64,000 bases of DNA from Aphanomyces cochlioides (GCA_019828595.1 JAHQRK010000006.1:186001-250000), one strand, 5' to 3'; positions 1 to 11,523 are shown, counted from the first letter of the stretch. Translations and numbers: made by a program. Notes: generated by a model from the sequence alone, not told the origin.

Positions 1-30
1 AAGAACCAACGCGCTAAGCTCACCACTTAG
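1..30 (+). CDS. C-terminal end of a repeat-protein paralogue (truncated by window start)
   Basis: The first ten codons read KNQRAKLTT followed by TAG. This is the same C-terminal peptide that ends the lysine/glutamine-rich repeat protein encoded on the minus strand at 1444-3364; the two nucleotide stretches differ only in the last sense codon. A plus-strand paralogue therefore ends here, tail-facing its relative, with the glutathione-transferase gene between them. Nothing else of the paralogue is visible. Confidence 0.7.
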   Translation, partial: KNQRAKLTT

Positions 31-721
31 ACGTAGCATCACATGATTATGGAGCATATTCCTGATTTTCTAAGGTTGATTTTTGGCTCCGTCGAGTACA
101 AGATCGTAACATCCCTCGACTCTTTTGTCCATGATTAGTGGATATCTAACACGACATCCTGCATGCGGGTAATGTTAAGTAGACGTTGTCAACGTGTCGG
201 ATATGTTCATGTAGACGTTGTCACCAAGTCGGATATTCGATCCACAGTCGCAGCGGAAAGGCATCTCGATGAAGCAATGCCGTCCTTTGGCGCCGAGCAG
301 CTCTTGTAGACTCCATTGAAATTCAAGAGGTAGTTCAGTCAATTAAAGCAAGACAACCTGTTCATGCCGTTTTAACTCTCGAGAGAACGCCCAACGACAC
401 GCGCCATCCACCTGTTCATGCAACCAAGAAGTGCAGCAGGTAAACATCACACAGCGCTGTAAACATATCCAGTTCATGTTGGCATGCATACGTTCCGTAC
501 GTCCACGTGCTAAGGAATAGCTCCGTTGCTCCATACCCAACTCAGCAAGGACTACGGCACCACACCATCTCCATAGCGTCTTAGCGTAGATACAAAACAA
601 AGCAAGGTGCCAAAGGAAGAAACGGAATACCTTGATGCCTAACTGAGTAATAGCTTTTAGTAATTTGTTAGGGTTCAGGTTAATATGTGATTGTTGACTC
701 TAAGTCGATTGTAGCAACAAC
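31..721. other. intergenic region upstream of the GST gene
   Basis: No supported gene. The only clear structure is a short imperfect direct repeat at 179-236. Open frames here have no recognisable protein features. Confidence 0.5.
179..236. repeat. 26-bp imperfect direct repeat, period 32
   Basis: Two copies (179-204 and 211-236) share GTAGACGTTGTCA at the start and GTCGGATAT at the end. Possible regulatory repeat; function unknown. Confidence 0.6.
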
Positions 722-1405
722 ATGTTCGACATTTCGTTGCGAGATGTTGAAAGAGATCATTTTTCAATTGGCACGACCGCTTCCACTGAGAATAAACCGC
801 GCCTGCTGTACTTTGGCTTGGCCGGTCGCGCTGAACTTGCACGCCTTTTGTTTGCATTTGGCGGACTCGAGTTTGACGAGATGCAAATCACGTATCCAGA
901 GTTTGTCGCGGCGAAAACCACGTTGGATTTGCCATTTGGCCAACTACCAACGCTACAAATCGGCCACAAGACGTATGGACAAAGCTTGGCGATTGCTCGC
1001 TATGTGGCCAAACTTGTCGGATTGTACCCGTCCGAGCCACTCCTCGCGCTGCAAGTCGACGCATTTGCGGATGGCATTGTGGAAATCTACAATACTGTCT
1101 TTTCGATCTTCTTTGGCTCATATGACGAGACGACGAAGGATGCTCTACTCACCGACACGATCTCGAACATCATCCCATGGAGCTTGGAGAACTTGGAGCA
1201 GCTTGTCCAAGGTCCATTCCTCCTCGGGGATGAAATATCCTATGCTGACGTATACGTGTTGGATCTGTTTGTTAATCTCCTCGGTGGATTTCAAGGCAAG
1301 CTCTTTGTCGAAACAGGAAAATACTCCCAGCTCAACTCGATCGTCGATCGTTTGAAGCAGTGCAAGCAATTGAAATCGTATTTGCAACGAAGCCACGCTC
1401 AGTAG
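722..1405 (+). CDS. glutathione S-transferase, sigma-like
   Basis: Uninterrupted 227-residue frame. The thioredoxin-like N-terminal domain starts near residue 27 with RLLYFGLAGRAELARLL, typical of sigma-class GSTs with the Tyr/Gly-rich glutathione site. The QSLAIARYVAK segment near residues 86-97 matches the conserved glutathione-contacting Ser region. The C-terminal all-helical domain contains SYADVYVLDLF, the usual N-capping motif. Length is normal for the family apart from ~25 extra residues before the domain, so a later start is possible. Expected role: cytosolic conjugation of glutathione or prostaglandin-type isomerisation. It ends 38 bp from the convergent repeat-protein gene. Confidence 0.88.
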   Translation: MFDISLRDVERDHFSIGTTASTENKPRLLYFGLAGRAELARLLFAFGGLEFDEMQITYPEFVAAKTTLDLPFGQLPTLQIGHKTYGQSLAIARYVAKLVGLYPSEPLLALQVDAFADGIVEIYNTVFSIFFGSYDETTKDALLTDTISNIIPWSLENLEQLVQGPFLLGDEISYADVYVLDLFVNLLGGFQGKLFVETGKYSQLNSIVDRLKQCKQLKSYLQRSHAQ

Positions 1406-1443
1406 AAGAAAAACAGCTGGAGTATAATTCCTGAAAGCTAAGT

Positions 1444-3364
1444 CTATGTGGTGAGCTTAGCGCGTTGGTTCTTGTTGGCTTGGATGTGAGTTGTAGCTTT
1501 TTGCTGTTGCGCTGTGCTGTGAGCCTTGGTAGGTTGCTCTTTCGCAGTGGGTTGCTTTTGCTTGGTTGGTGTCTGTGGCTTTGGTGCATTTTGAGCCTTC
1601 GTTGGAGTTTGAGGCTTGGTAGTTTCCTTTGCGGTCTTGTTTGGAGCCTGGTGCTTTGAGACTGGTTGAGCACCTACAAATGGATCATGCGTCGAGCCAT
1701 CCTGCTTGTCACTACTTACTCTTGTTGCGAGGCTTCCAGTCTTTGCCAGCATCATCAATGAGGATGTTGAGGATTTGCTGCATTTCGAGTTGTTGGGCAG
1801 GAGTCAATGAGAGTTTGGCAGGTTTTGTCGGAGCGGCCTTTTGAGTCTGCTGGGCAGTCGCCTTTGGCGGGGCTGTCTTTGGAGAAGTAGACTTTTGTGT
1901 GGTTGGTTTTTGAGTTCCGGTGGGTTTGTTGCCTTGTTGCTTAGAACCAACCTTGTGAATTGGTTGCTTGGGAGCATCTACAGAAAAATGTCAGTTGATC
2001 GAGAATTGGAATGACTCACTCTTATTGCGAGGTTTCCAGCCTTTACCAGCGTCGTCAATGAGGATGTTGAGAATTTGTTGCATCTCGACTTGTTGAGCTG
2101 GCGTCAGCGTCATCTTGGGAACTGGACGAGGGGTTGTCTGAGCACGAGGGCTCTGAGTGGAGGTTTTCTGCGTTGGAGTCTTTTGCTTGGACGTGGCTGA
2201 CGTTGGTCGACTGTTGAGCTTCTGGCTGCCCCGTTTTGAGAAAACGTGGGGTTTCACAGTCTTGTTGCGAGGCTTCCAGTCCTTGCCAGCGTCGTCAATC
2301 AAGATGTTGAGAATTTGCTGCATCTCAAGTTGCTGGGCTGGAGAAAGATTCATCTTCGGGACTGGGCGATGGGCAGCTGGGGTCGACTTTTGGGTCGCAG
2401 GAGGAGTTTGGCTGGTGGCTTTCTGAGTCTTTTGCCTTGGCTTGGCCGAAGTTGGTCGAGTGGATGGGTTTTGGTTAGGTTGCTTGGTATGAGGTTTCAC
2501 AGTCTTGTTGCGAGGCTTCCAGTCTTTGCCAGCATCATCAATCAAGATGTTGAGAATTTGCTGCATCTCGAGTTGTTGATCTGGAGACAGGGATAGCTTG
2601 GAGTGGGTTTGGGCCTTCTTCTGGGTCACAGGAGGGGACTGGGTCGTCGCTGTCTTGGCTGGAGTGTTTTGCTTTGTCTTGGCAGAACCAGGTCGTGTGG
2701 TTGGCTTTTGGTTGGTTTGAGGCTTCTTGGCAGGAGGTGTCCAGTCTTCGTCAATCAAGATGTGGAGGATTTCTTTTTGTTCTTGGAGTTGAGCTGGAGA
2801 CATCGAGACCTTGCGAGTTAGAGCTGTCTTCGGGACTTGTTGAACTGGAGTTGTCGACTTTTGACTGGCCTTGGACGCTTTGGCATCTTGAGGCTTTGGA
2901 GCTTGGGCCTTTGGCGTCTTTTGGGCTTGCTTGGGAGTTGGCTGAGGTTGCTTGTTGGTCTTGTCGTTCCAATCCTCATCGATCAAGATGTTGAGGATTT
3001 GCTGCATCTCGAGTTGCTGGGCTGGGGTCATGGATTTCGTCTTGGTTGGTTGTTGGACGGGTGCAGCCTTGGACGTTTGGTTTTGTTTTGGTGTTTCGGT
3101 CTGTTTGGTTGGTCCGACAGCTTTGGTTGGAGCCGTGGCATTCTTTTGTTGTTTTGATTGATGTTGTTTGTTGTCTTGTGTCTTGGCATGTTTTTGATCT
3201 TGCTTGGTGGTTTGTTGAGGCGTCACTGGCTTGACTTGAGTTTTGTGTTGTTGAGCCGAGTGCGGGTTGGCATTTTTCTGTTCTTGTGTCTGTGTCGTCT
3301 GCTGTGGCGCAGACGTTGGTTTGGCCGGTGAGGCGGTGGACGTCAAACCGAGAAAGGAAAGCAT
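1444..3364 (-). CDS. lysine/glutamine-rich protein with six copies of a ~28-residue motif (function unknown)
   Basis: Three exons, 3364-2020, 1977-1720 and 1673-1444, joined by introns of 42 and 46 nt (GTGAGT..TAG, GTAAGT..TAG) give a 610-residue protein. Low-complexity K/Q/T/P linkers separate six copies of a motif with consensus LSPAQQLEMQQILNILIDD then W and PRNK, at roughly residues 112, 188, 258, 340, 420 and 505. Copies 1 and 2 are diverged (IDEDW); copies 3-6 are nearly identical. Both introns interrupt codons directly after the PRNK of copies 5 and 6. There is no signal peptide or membrane segment. The motif looks like an amphipathic helix followed by an acidic turn and Trp, suggesting a repeated binding peptide in a disordered scaffold; this is inference. 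A TATA-like GATATAAATA lies ~90 nt upstream of the ATG. I do not recognise the family. Confidence 0.8.
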
Positions 3365-3656
3365 GGTGGAGGGGATTGCAAATTGGAATGTGTCTTGTGG
3401 TTATCGAACACGGATTCTTATTCTTGTTTGCAAATTTGTGCCGTCCTATTTATATCTCTTGTCGTTGCGAGTAGAATGGCAAGCGAATCAAAATGGCAAC
3501 AGCATGTCATAAGAATTGACGGTCAGTTTTCGGCTGCATGGGGTGTTGGTGAAGATTGCCTCTACCATCGTCGGGTGGCTCGCACAGTGGATCTGACAGT
3601 GGCAGCAGAAGAGAGATATCATTTGAAATGCCTGTCTATTTTGTACAATATGGAGT
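3365..3656. other. spacer between two minus-strand genes
   Basis: Holds the promoter of the repeat protein (TATA-like element near 3450-3461, minus strand) and the 3' flank of the MTG1 gene. No gene seen. Confidence 0.5.
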
Positions 3657-4610
3657 CTAAATTGGATCAAGCGTGAAGTGGCCAAAGGCGCCGCGTCGGA
3701 ATTCTTTCAGGAGATACTGTGCGGCCAACAGTGTCTGTCGTTCCTCCGGCTTCCCGACACCACCACTTTGCTTAACCACGCTCGCCATGAGCTCGTGGAT
3801 GTCGTCAGTAGGTCCTTCTAATCCCAAAGACTTGACGTAGCGCTCTGATTTCATCTGGTTGAGTGTGAAGAGCATGTAGTCGGCAATGAGCTCCACGCCG
3901 ACAATGTCGTCCTTAATAGCGCCAGTCAATGCAAGTTTGAGTCCAACGTCGGGCGTTGGGATATTCGGAAGCATCACTCCAGGCGTGTCCATGACATAAA
4001 TTGCCGGTGTTTGGTTGACTTTGATGATATCTGTCCGCAGAGTCACGCCAGGAGTTGGCCCGACGACTGCTTTCTTCTTGCCTTTGGAAAGTTTGAGCGA
4101 CGTCGAGATGCTTCGGAATGCATTAATCATAGAACTTTTGCCAACGTTCGGGATTCCCACGACCATTACAACCGTTCCTATTCGCTACGTTGGTCAAAAA
4201 CGATGAGGATGTTCCATACCGGCCGTGCTTTTGAATTGCGACTTGCCGTGTTCAGTGCACCAGTCCAAAATATTGCGAATGTGCTTTCCTTTGATCACAG
4301 ACGTGAACATGCAGTCCATGTTTTGTTCGTGGAAGCGATACGCCACTCGTTCCTTCATATTCGAGTTGGCCAAATCGGATTTATTGAGCACAACGAGCCG
4401 TGGCTTGTGGTTGCCAATGCCATCGAGTAGTGGATTCGCCGACGAATATGGGATTCTCGCATCGCGGACTTCGATAATAACGTCGACGCTGTTTAACTGA
4501 GCCTTCATCGCATTTCTCGCACTATTCATATGTCCTGGAAACCAATTGATCGCCGACGACGTCTTGAAGACCGTCCGGAACCCTTTCGTCGCGGCCATCT
4601 TGGTTGTCAA
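3657..4610 (-). CDS. MTG1: circularly permuted GTPase of mitochondrial ribosome assembly (MTG1/RbgA family)
   Basis: Two exons, 4610-4220 and 4177-3657, with a 42-nt intron (GTATGG..ATAG), encode 303 residues. The order of GTPase motifs is permuted: G4 NKSDLA comes first, then G1 GIPNVGKSS immediately after the splice, a Thr-containing G2 (PGVT), and G3 DTPG. WFPGHMNSARNAMK near the N-terminus is the conserved YlqF/RbgA/MTG1 signature. The family assists late assembly of the large mitochondrial (or bacterial) ribosomal subunit. The basic N-terminus is compatible with a mitochondrial presequence, but none was predicted formally. Divergent from the dioxygenase gene across a 116-bp promoter. Confidence 0.93.
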
Positions 4611-4726
4611 GATCGATTGGTTTTATGCCATCCGGATATAGGATAGTTATCCGTACATTTGGAGCACTCAAACCATCCGGATAGTTTCGGATAATACGGC
4701 CATCCGGATAAAAGATTGCTCCCAAC
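4611..4726. promoter_or_regulatory. bidirectional promoter with repeated CATCCGGATA elements
   Basis: Only 116 bp separate the start codons of the divergent MTG1 and dioxygenase genes. The spacer contains three copies of CATCCGGATA (near 4629, 4674 and 4701) plus degenerate copies (TTATCCG, TTCGGATAA). The core TCCGGA is palindromic, as expected for a dimeric factor acting in both directions. The factor is unknown. Confidence 0.55.
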
Positions 4727-5621
4727 ATGACGATCAAGAAACGCAAAGCCGAGCAGCGCGATCCGACCACTGCCGCGTTGAAGATCTTTCAGGACAATGG
4801 CTATCTAGTGCTCAATGACATCCTTTCTAAAGAGCAATTGGCATCTCTGCGCGAAGAATGCGATGGATTGTATGAAAAGACAGCTGCAGACGAACTAGTC
4901 GACTTGGTACATCTCTGGAATTTCAGCGTCGCGCTTCATTTGCTGGAATAGGGATGCGTCTTGGACATATTTGCATCAGGCAATGTACGCTACGACTTCA
5001 ATCTTAAGGTGTCTAACTTAGATTAGAGATCCCAGCCATCTCGCGTGGATATCGAAGCCTACAAGGAAGAAAGAAGTGCATTCCTTGAAAAGGAGTCGTC
5101 GCCACACATTCTCTCGTTGATCTTTGAAGACTTTCCAGAGTATATCCGACCGCTCTTTCCACAGCGACAGAAGCGCGACGGATTGTACTTTTTCAATGAG
5201 CACTATGTAGTCAAACCCCCCGAATCCAAGGTCGAATTTCGATGGCATCAGGTAGATGGTCCTCATTGTACGAGCCATGTTCCGACATGCCTATATCTCC
5301 TAGGACGATACTGAGCAATTGGGCATGTGTGTTCATCGTGAAACGATTCCATGGTATCTATCAGCGTGGTGTGCATTGGACGATGTCACGACCGACAACG
5401 GGGCGTTGCAATTTCGCCATGACGATGGGACCGAGACGCCTCCCATTGTCGTCTCTGCAGGTTCTGTGCTTATCTTTCGCTCTGATATTTGGCATTTTTC
5501 AGCGGCGAACACAACGGACAGCATACGACGAGCATTTTATGTTCAATACAGCGCTAGTCCGATCACAGCACGGCCACAGTCGTCGGACCCGCTCTGCTGC
5601 GCCATTCGAATAGACCCTTGA
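4727..5621 (+). CDS. phytanoyl-CoA hydroxylase-like Fe(II)/2-oxoglutarate dioxygenase
   Basis: Four exons, 4727-4906, 4952-4984, 5027-5251 and 5304-5621, all joined in phase 0, give 251 residues. Exon 2 is a 33-nt microexon (GCVLDIFASGN). The metal-binding H-x-D is formed across the last junction (FRWHQ|DDTEQLG), and the distal His lies in FRSDIWHFSAAN, followed by RR for 2-oxoglutarate binding. The frame starts with a Lys/Arg-rich stretch and a typical PhyH opening (FQDNGYLVLNDILS). Substrate cannot be told from sequence. The stop is 13 bp from the stop of the convergent acetyltransferase gene, so the 3' UTRs must overlap. Confidence 0.87.
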
Positions 5622-5634
5622 TGCAAAAATGGAG

Positions 5635-6676
5635 CTAAACCCAGCAGTATTTTTCGTTGGCGAGCCACGTTACTTCCTTTTCTGGATGAATCTTGAGCGA
5701 TGGAAGCGAGTCTGTGCGCTTTTCCAAGTAGGCCGCATACGCTTGAGCCATCCATGGAGCTGGATTCCAAATGCACACAGTCTCAAGGCTCCACTGCTTG
5801 GCCTCTGCAACGGCTGCGTTGATGAAAGCTGGAAACGCAGCTTCCTCGACGCGGCAGCGCAAGATCATCAAGACATTGTGCTTGTAGTCATGGGTCCAAA
5901 GCATATAGTTAGTCGCAGGGTTCTACAGACAGCGATAGTCAATGACAAGTCAAACACCTCGCTCATACTTGGTCATTTGTGGCCACGATGCCGACGGATT
6001 TGGGAGCATTAGGCAGGCTGGCCAAATTGCGAGCGTAGAAATGGCTGCGGACTTGAAACCATTCCACGCACGACGGCGTCAAGACAAAGTAGACAGTGGA
6101 AGGCGCCGCTACAGCTTGCATGTGGGCAAGATCATCGCGACAGACTTGAGCCAATAACTCTTTCGAATCAATAGGACGCAAATTAACTTCAGTCGATGGC
6201 GGTGGCAGTGACAGCGATAATGGGAAGACAAGCTGGTCTGACGAGTGCACCGTCCATCCTTTTATGGCATAGAACGTCGGCCCGACATCCGAGTACAAAT
6301 TGGATACGATCGAGCCATCTTGTGCTTGAATGATCTTGTCGACGTGTTGAAGCATGAGCGACGCATATCCTTTCTTGCGATGCTGAGCTGGCGTGTAGAC
6401 TGATCCAATGCTGTAGCTCGTCACAATCTTGTCTCCATAAAGACATGGCCGCTTGAAGATCTCGACATAGCAGAGGATATCAAGCGTGTCGGGCTCTGAC
6501 TCTGGCACGAGGACGTAGCTGGTCAGCGTCTCTTTGGCAAAGTCCGACCCAGACAGCTCTCGTTCTCTCGTCAAGAACTGTTCCAATGTCAATTCTGGAG
6601 CACCCCATGTAGTATAAGCATGCTTGTCCGCTTCAAGCTGCTGCGCTGGCGACGATGGCACCAAGATCCAACTCAT
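5635..6676 (-). CDS. LYC1-like GNAT-family N-acetyltransferase
   Basis: Two exons, 6676-5969 and 5922-5635, joined in phase 0 across a 46-nt intron (GTATGA..TGTAG), give 331 residues. The GNAT acetyl-CoA motif is SIGSVYTPAQHRKKGYASLM near residues 91-110 (the Q-x-x-R-x-x-G-x-A pattern). The remaining ~170 residues, including NYMLWTHDYKHNVLMILRC at the start of exon 2, resemble the C-terminal half of fungal LYC1-like proteins, which are linked to lysine acetylation and catabolism. Substrate is inferred from family only. The C-terminus is nearly in contact with the convergent dioxygenase gene. Confidence 0.75.
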
Positions 6677-7126
6677 TGATAAAGTTCAAATTGCCATCAA
6701 ATGGGAGCCAATAAACTTTCGAAAGTCAACTTTGATGGAAATCCTGGAGGATGAATGTACAGTATGTCGAATCTGTCAAAGTTGTTTGACCTTCCATGGG
6801 CTCGACATCTTCCTTCGCATGGAAATTCTGCCGCTTTTCAACCCAAGTTGGCCGTGCTGATGCGGGGGGGAAGAGCTCTATGGGGCTGCATTAAGATAGA
6901 GGCAATGTTATCCCAGAGGGGGGCTGGGGCTCATCAGCAAGGGCGCAAGACAGCCCTATCTGTATGGTGCTCTAGACGCTCATCCCTTGCAATCGAACCG
7001 TCTAGTGGAAGAATCGAGATGCTGAATGTCCTCTGTGGGTGCTTGGTGGTTCTGGTGACAGATGAAGGACGATGAGGTGCCCCCGCGCAAGAGATGCGAG
7101 TTTGATTTATAGTAAGTAGGCTTGCT
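6677..7126. other. intergenic region between acetyltransferase and FANCI genes
   Basis: Contains the acetyltransferase promoter and the FANCI 3' flank. Short frames have no recognisable features; a G-rich run lies near 6864. No gene supported. Confidence 0.5.
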
Positions 7127-10100
7127 TTATTTCTTTTTGAGTTGTTTGAAATCGATCACGATGGACGGGAAGCCAAAGCTGTCGTTATCTGCCAGTGCTT
7201 TTTGTGGTGTCTGGAGGGCTGTGACATCAGTGTGCATGACGTGGAAGTCATCCGCGGGATTGTACTCTTCGTCATCTTCAGGTGACGACTCGTTTTCTTT
7301 TTCCTCTTCTTCGTCGCTATCGTGGTGGTTCCACTGATGGAACGTGGCTTGGGTCTGAACAAGCTCTTGTAAGTCCATGTCGGAGCCCGGGGGAATCGAA
7401 TATTGGGTCCTACGAAGCACAAGTTGGGAAAGTTTTGTTGATTTGTCGTACTGTGTCTTGGCAATTGCCTCCTTTGTCCGCTGGATCCAACGCAGTACTT
7501 GTGGCATAAACTAAACATCAACCGTGAAAAACAGTCTAGCGATCGTCTGCGTACTTTAATTTGCGGTAATGGTTGAACAACTCGTTGCTTTTTCACAAGC
7601 TGCTGGAGTTTGGTCTTGGTTAGTTTGGCTGCTTCCTTGAGCTGGCGCAATGCATATCTCTGCATCCCTTGGACGTAGACTTCCATGGCGCTCAGGACAA
7701 ATTCCATTTGATACAGGAGAGGGCTCAAATGGCGAACGTTGCCAGCGTCGTCTGAAATATCAATGCCTTCGCGCCACCGAAGACATCGATCGACGCATTT
7801 AATCATTTGTTCACACACGACTTGACACGCTCGTAACATGAGGACAATACTACAAAGCCACGGTCAAAATAATGTTGAAAGAAAGATGAAGGACGCACGT
7901 TTTCTGGGCAAACGAGGCATCGACATCATACTCATTGGCACGAGGGAGAAACGCAAAGCTCGACTCGAGCAAGGCAAAGAGTTGAATACAAGGGATGTAG
8001 GGATTGCGCACGTCGAGTTGCTTGGGGATTTGGGCACCACGGGGACAAAAATTCAGCAAACAAAGCCAGTACGACATAAATGCAAACCGAAACGAGTCAG
8101 TTGTGACACTACGGACTTCGGGATGACAGTGGTCGACTGCCTGATCGACCATTTCCTGCAGCGTCGACAGGACTCCTTGGAGAAATTGAAGCGGTTGGGG
8201 ATGGAGCGCATACGCTGTGACCATGGCATGGTACATGTAGTGCGTGGAGCTAGCAAATGGGCTGGGCGGCTTGAGGAAGGTCGTTGACGTTAAGTGGAAT
8301 GACGCAGCAGGACGATCCAAGTACGTTTTCCACAAGGTTAGGTCCAGTGCCGCGTCGGGAAAGACATGGCCGTAGATCGCTTGAGCCAAGTAAGCCGTGT
8401 CTTCAATCAAGCTCGGATTTGAACCAGCAGTGACGACGAGTAAATCCAGCAAAGGGACAATGGCTTGGGCGTCCTGAAGCTGCTCCATAGCTTGTTCTTT
8501 AAACACTGCAAACACTTGCGCTCTTGCTTCTTCAGTGGATGAGGCGGATGGAACCAGGGCTTTAATTACATTGTCAGAAGAATCTTCTTGGAGGAGATGG
8601 AGAAATATGCTGTAAAGCTGAAGCAACGTCTCGGCATGTGTCGGTTGCTTTTCGTGGTGGCCAAAGTCAACGATTAGGTCAAGCCAGTGGGGAAGATGGT
8701 CCAAGTACTTCTTGGGGTTGTGTAGTGTGTAAGTGCCATACAATTGCCATCGAAAGTCCGTTGGCCGTTGTCGGAGCATTAGGAACAGCACGTGGAGGCT
8801 AGGAATAGGTAGTGCATGGGTAAGTCCGAGCACCAAATCTTGCTGGAGGAAGCAGAGTGTCGGCCACATCTCCAATGACTTGGCAAGGTCGTATGCGACC
8901 TGGAAATACTTTGGAATCGATTCGACACGGCGTTGAATGTGGTCCAGTCCATTGCAAATCGCGATGGCAATCATAAGAGAGCATTGACGGATTCCGTCGT
9001 CTTCACACTCTTCCACTTGAGGCACTGATGCCAAAAGACCATCCAATGTGTGCTCATCGCTGTGAAGGACTAGCGTATACGTCATGTCGAGCAGAGCATG
9101 GAGCTGTTCTGTTGACAACTCGGCATCATTTTCAGCTCGAACGAAGCGATCGAGGGAGAAAGTATGTGGGGCTTTGGGGGTTAAAATTCGGCGGCGAACG
9201 AGTGCAGGGAGGATCTGACAGAGTTCTCGTTCGACTTGGACGCACAAGAAAGAGCAAATAAACGGCACAACCTAGACAATTTTTCTCGTTAGCAGCCGCT
9301 ACTAGTCAGAGCAATGTACCGAGGGCGACGCTGTGTGAAAGAGTCGATACATCCACTTTGTAATAGCTCGTTGGTCCATGGGTTCCAACTGCTTGGCGTA
9401 AGAGAGGTGGGACGACAAGAGCATTGCGGTGATTTGGAAATTGGACGGCATGAGAATATGCTTTTGGATCGTCAATAGCACGAGAGAGTACAGCGACGGA
9501 TCTTGAGTGATAAGCTGGACCAGACCAAAGCAGAGTGGATCAACCACGTTGAGCAAGAATTCCTTGGCCATGCTCAAATGATGAACCGTGTCCAGTATGA
9601 GATAGCCATACGATGGAATCGCCGCGACATTGTCTGCTATACAAACAGCCGCCGTGCGCGCTAAATGACCCCGAAGATCTGCTTGCTTAGTCGTTCTACT
9701 CCAGGAAATGAGAATCAATAGACGAAGTTATCAGCACTTACGTTGTGATTTTGTGGCTCTGGCTGGCCAACGTGAGAAGCGTGACCAAGACTTCTTGCTG
9801 AGCGAGTCCACGCGTGTGTTGAAGCAAGAACGCCACAGATTGAGTCGCGACAGAAATCAGGTTGTGCCGAAGACCCACCAGTGTTGACTTCTGGAATGCC
9901 AACTGTACAATAAGCATGCAAAATTGGGTGAAGAGCGGTAGCAGCGTCTCTGGACTCACTAGTGCTACAATTGCGATTGATTCGAGCCACGAAGCTGTAC
10001 ATTTTCGTCCGAGTTGGGCCATGCAAGACCAAGCGTGCTACAGTAGGAAAAACGGAGAAATAAATAGCGAGGACAATTCAGCTCACTTTGGAATCATGCT

Positions 10101-10908
10101 GCATGAGAAGTAGGAGCCAAAGTCCGTCGATGGGCATCAGTGTATCTGTATTGCGAATGGCGCGCATGATGTACTTGAGTGATAAGGAGCCACTCCGTAG
10201 ATATCGCCCCATTACCTAAGCTCACAGTGAGTGCTTCCAGATAGATAAAGAGCACCTCGACAACGAGCAGAAGTGTATGAGTTGCGAGCTGAAGGCACTG
10301 TGTTCGAATACTGCCAATGACAAGATCGGCATTTGCTGACGTGAGCATGGCTAGAAGACCTCTAACAACGGCGGGAATGTCTTCCTCCGCTATGCTGTCC
10401 ATCAATGCCTGTACGTTCCAAGTGAAAAAGAAAAGGTACCAGAAGCGTACATGAGTCATATCGACGACTTGATTTTGCTGTTCAGGACTGAGTGGCATAT
10501 CAGCAAGTGATCCAAGTATCGGCACGACTAGAGCTCCGTCTGTTTCCAGCAGGTCACGGTAGGCTTGAATGACGAGAACCATGCATGGCTTAGATTGATA
10601 AGTGAGCTACGCATACAATGAGCGGCGAAGTGGGCAGGATAACGTACCTTGGGAAGATGGTGGATGATAGAGACACGAAAGTCGGACGTGTAGAGAAGTT
10701 CGACCAATTGTTCCGTCACGCGTGCATTTGACTGAAGATGTAGACTCATTAAGCGGAGAATTGCGTTCACGCCTTCTTCAGATTCTTGCTGCGACCGAAT
10801 ACGCTCAATCAAGACGTCACTGACCTGCTCACTCTCTCGTAGCATGGATGGCGCGACATCAAGTACATATCGGAGACTGCCGCGCCGGAGCGCTTCCAAG
10901 CTCTCCAT
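7127..10908 (-). CDS. FANCI: Fanconi anaemia group I protein homologue (FANCI)
   Basis: Nine exons (10908-10648, 10588-10451, 10408-10226, 10173-10087, 10037-9742, 9695-9320, 9271-7899, 7849-7555, 7510-7127) join with consistent phase into a 1130-residue all-helical protein, close to the 1300 residues of animal FANCI. Blocks that align by eye with human FANCI are LSPEQQNQVVDMTH plus AEEDIPAVVRGLLAML (human LTAEEVEFVVEKAL / LQEIPPLVYQLLVL), LVLLTIQKHILMPSNFQ (human LILVLRKAMFANQLDAR) and the hydrophobic GIRQCSLMIAIAICNGL. The C-terminus has an acidic stretch and ends in basic KQLKKK. FANCI pairs with FANCD2 in the monoubiquitinated clamp used in interstrand crosslink repair. The regulatory lysine cannot be assigned with confidence. 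Introns are 42-60 nt. Confidence 0.85.
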
Positions 10909-10975
10909 AACAAAATTTGAATTTTAAACATGAGATTTGATTGGCGAAAACTTCCAAGGCTTCAAAAACCCCATT

Positions 10976-11041
10976 AACCCCTAAACCCCAAAACCCCTAA
11001 ACCCCAGAACCCCTAAACCCCGGAACCCCTAAATCCCCAAC
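10976..11041. repeat. four tandem 16-nt telomere-like units
   Basis: Copies at 10978, 10994, 11010 and 11026 follow CCCCTAAACCCC plus four purines (AAAA, AGAA, GGAA), the last copy being degenerate. The CCCTAAA core is the common plant/oomycete telomere permutation, but the 16-nt period is not a plain telomere. It lies 70-130 bp upstream of the FANCI start. Confidence 0.8.
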
Positions 11042-11523
11042 AATTCCCAAGAAATGAGCCCACCGACTGCCGCCACAATGAAACAGCGTCAAGCCTGGCA
11101 TTCCGCGTACTATTGATCACTGCAGCTTTGTCTTGGCCTTTGCTGCAGCGTTCTTCGAGTTGGACGATGGCGTTGGTCAAGTTGACGACTCTCCTTGCTG
11201 CGCTTGCTCTGGATGTAATCACTTTTGTTGTGAAGTTTGCCCGCGCACAATTTCAATCATGATGGTCCTCCTGCCAGTCATCGATCCTAGCGCAAGTTTC
11301 GCTTCAATCGTCGAATCCATCCGTTCAATTGTCGACGAATCTGTTGGTGTCTGTATCCCTTGGTGCCCCTCGTGCTTCCAGAAATTTTCCCTTTAGCTGT
11401 ACTGAACAAGATCTTATCTGCTAGAAGACAGCATTCTCTACGATTGACTTCATCGCATACATTCGAAGTTTGGATCTCCACGTGCTGTTGATGAATAGAA
11501 CGATCGAGATGAAATTAAATCGT
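11042..11523. other. intergenic region, possibly with a short coding remnant
   Basis: On the minus strand a ~50-codon Ala/Arg-rich stretch (11100-11222) looks protein-like (VVNLTNAIVQLEERC), but no start, splice partner or family could be assigned. Plus-strand frames are no better. Treated as unannotated. Confidence 0.3.

Noticed and set aside
2157..3161. Several plus-strand hydrophobic or Trp-rich frames opposite the repeat protein
   Set aside because: Reverse complement of the K/Q repeats; their own repeats come from the minus-strand motif.
5009..5026. 18-nt intron in the dioxygenase gene
   Set aside because: A 42-nt intron starting at 4985 (GTACGC..TTAG) keeps the frame and fits normal intron sizes.
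10978..11041. A chromosome-end telomere
   Set aside because: Only four degenerate 16-nt units, with unique genes on both sides.
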